NCBI RefSeq assembly: GCF_050729195.1 | Contig: NZ_JBOHKS010000184.1 | Coordinates: 1-6,452 of the forward strand | DNA length: 6,452 nt | DNA from: Hypericibacter sp050729195 | Lineage (GTDB): Bacteria; Pseudomonadota; Alphaproteobacteria; Dongiales; Dongiaceae | Reading direction: 5' to 3' | Shown here: positions 5,766 to 6,452 of the stretch, in pieces | Position numbering within the stretch: the stretch's first letter is position 1 | Layout of the letters: every line of letters starts with the position of its first letter | Notes under the pieces: model-generated | Told to the model about the DNA's origin: nothing | What the model saw: the letters and a program-made list of their open reading frames with translations, nothing else | Databases searched by the model: none | Position numbers and translations under genes: made by a program

Positions 5766-6452
5766 ATGACACTGCGCCTGACCCGCAGGGCCGCGTTCGG
5801 CCTTGCTTTCGCCTGTGGCCTGCTGCTCGGCAGCGGCGAGGCGTCCGCGGAAAAAATCGTCATCTCCAACTGGGACGGCTATATGCCGGCCGATCTCTTG
5901 GAGAATTTCACCAAGGAGACCGGGATCGAGGCCGAGATGTCGGTCCACGCCACCAATGAAGAGATCATGGGCAAGGTCGTGGCCGGCGGCGGCAAGGGCT
6001 ATGACGTGCTGTTCGTCTCCAGCCCCTTCGTCGAGGCGCTGCAGAATTTGAAGCTGATCGCGCCGCTCGACGCCGCCAAGATCCCGAACCTGGCCAACCT
6101 CTATCCCGAAGCCCGCGCGCTCGCCTATGACCCGGGCAACGCGCATTCGGTGCCCTATGCCTGGGGCACGACCGGCCTCTGCTACCGTTCCGACCTGGTC
6201 AAGACCGCGCCCACCAGCTGGATGGATCTGCTGAAGCCCTCGGCCGACATCAAGGGCCGCATCACCATGCTGGCGACCGATCGCTGGCTGATGGCAGCCG
6301 GCGAGAAGGCGTTGGGCTATTCGGTCAACACCACCGACGAGGACGAGATCGCCAAGACCAAGGCGCTCCTGATCGAGGCCAAGAAGAACCTGCTCGCCTA
6401 TGACGACACCACCTTCTATTCGAAGCTGGTGTCGAGCGAGGCGGTGCTGGTC
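5766..6452 (+). CDS. Polyamine-type ABC transporter substrate-binding protein (PotD/PotF family), 3' end cut
   Basis: Periplasmic solute-binding protein that delivers ligand to an ABC importer. 229 codons are open to the window edge; the family is usually about 340-370 aa, so roughly the last third is missing. Residues 1-28 look like an export signal: basic RR at 7-8, a hydrophobic core, then an ASA cleavage site at 26-28. The TRRAAF context resembles a twin-arginine signal but does not match it strictly, and Cys17 is not in a proper lipobox. Mature-protein features typical of PotD/PotF are ISNWDGYMP (33-41), ENFTKETGI (46-54), GYDVLFVSS (78-86), SVPYAWGTTG (128-137), TSWMDLLKP (150-158) and LGYSVNTTD (183-191). 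By eye-alignment to PotD, Trp34, Tyr37 and Ser83 are kept (Trp36, Tyr39, Ser85), while Tyr85, Asp168 and Glu171 appear changed (Pro87, Thr171, Trp174), so the ligand may not be spermidine or putrescine. It starts 187 nt after the GGT-like gene in the same direction; permease and ATPase genes are expected downstream. Confidence 0.93.
   Translation, partial: MTLRLTRRAAFGLAFACGLLLGSGEASAEKIVISNWDGYMPADLLENFTKETGIEAEMSVHATNEEIMGKVVAGGGKGYDVLFVSSPFVEALQNLKLIAPLDAAKIPNLANLYPEARALAYDPGNAHSVPYAWGTTGLCYRSDLVKTAPTSWMDLLKPSADIKGRITMLATDRWLMAAGEKALGYSVNTTDEDEIAKTKALLIEAKKNLLAYDDTTFYSKLVSSEAVLV

Noticed and set aside
4928..5869. 313-codon minus-strand open frame across the GGT-like 3' end and the gap
   Set aside because: It is an antisense shadow of the GGT-like gene and the start of the binding-protein gene, with no recognisable motif.
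5589..6146. 185-codon minus-strand open frame opposite the binding-protein gene
   Set aside because: The plus strand encodes an unmistakable PotD-like protein here; the minus product has no family features.

Overview
The window is compact, GC-rich chromosomal DNA. Its codon use (strong G/C at third positions), long antisense open frames and gene types suggest an alphaproteobacterium of the Rhodospirillales/Rhizobiales kind; this is inferred from style, not from a marker gene. I see no rRNA, tRNA, CRISPR array, insertion sequence or phage gene. The content looks like ordinary chromosome holding two divergent transcription units.

Leftward unit (minus strand, 3828 down to 1). A complete gene encodes a membrane-bound class III adenylate/guanylate cyclase of 756 aa, with a CHASE2 sensor, three further membrane segments and a catalytic domain. 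After a 150-nt gap comes a CPA1-family Na+/H+ antiporter. Its 469 visible residues cover the whole transport domain, but the cytoplasmic tail runs off the left edge. A cyclase placed directly upstream of an antiporter whose tail is unseen raises a specific question: does that tail carry a cyclic-nucleotide-binding domain?

Divergent region (3829-3985). This 157-nt stretch separates the two units. It holds the ribosome binding site of the rightward gene, a 10-bp direct repeat spaced about four helical turns apart, and only weak promoter-like matches.

Rightward unit (plus strand, 3986 to 6452). A complete 530-aa gamma-glutamyltransferase-family Ntn-hydrolase has the autoprocessing Thr and the Gly-Gly oxyanion loop. 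Nearly all residues that hold the gamma-glutamyl group in classical GGT are replaced, and there is no signal peptide, so it is probably a cytoplasmic amidase of unknown substrate. After 187 nt, which contain a hairpin with two alternative folds, comes a PotD/PotF-type periplasmic solute-binding protein cut by the right edge. The simplest reading of the pair is an uptake-and-hydrolysis module: the binding protein, with ABC permease and ATPase genes expected beyond the window, imports a compound that the GGT-like enzyme cleaves inside the cell.
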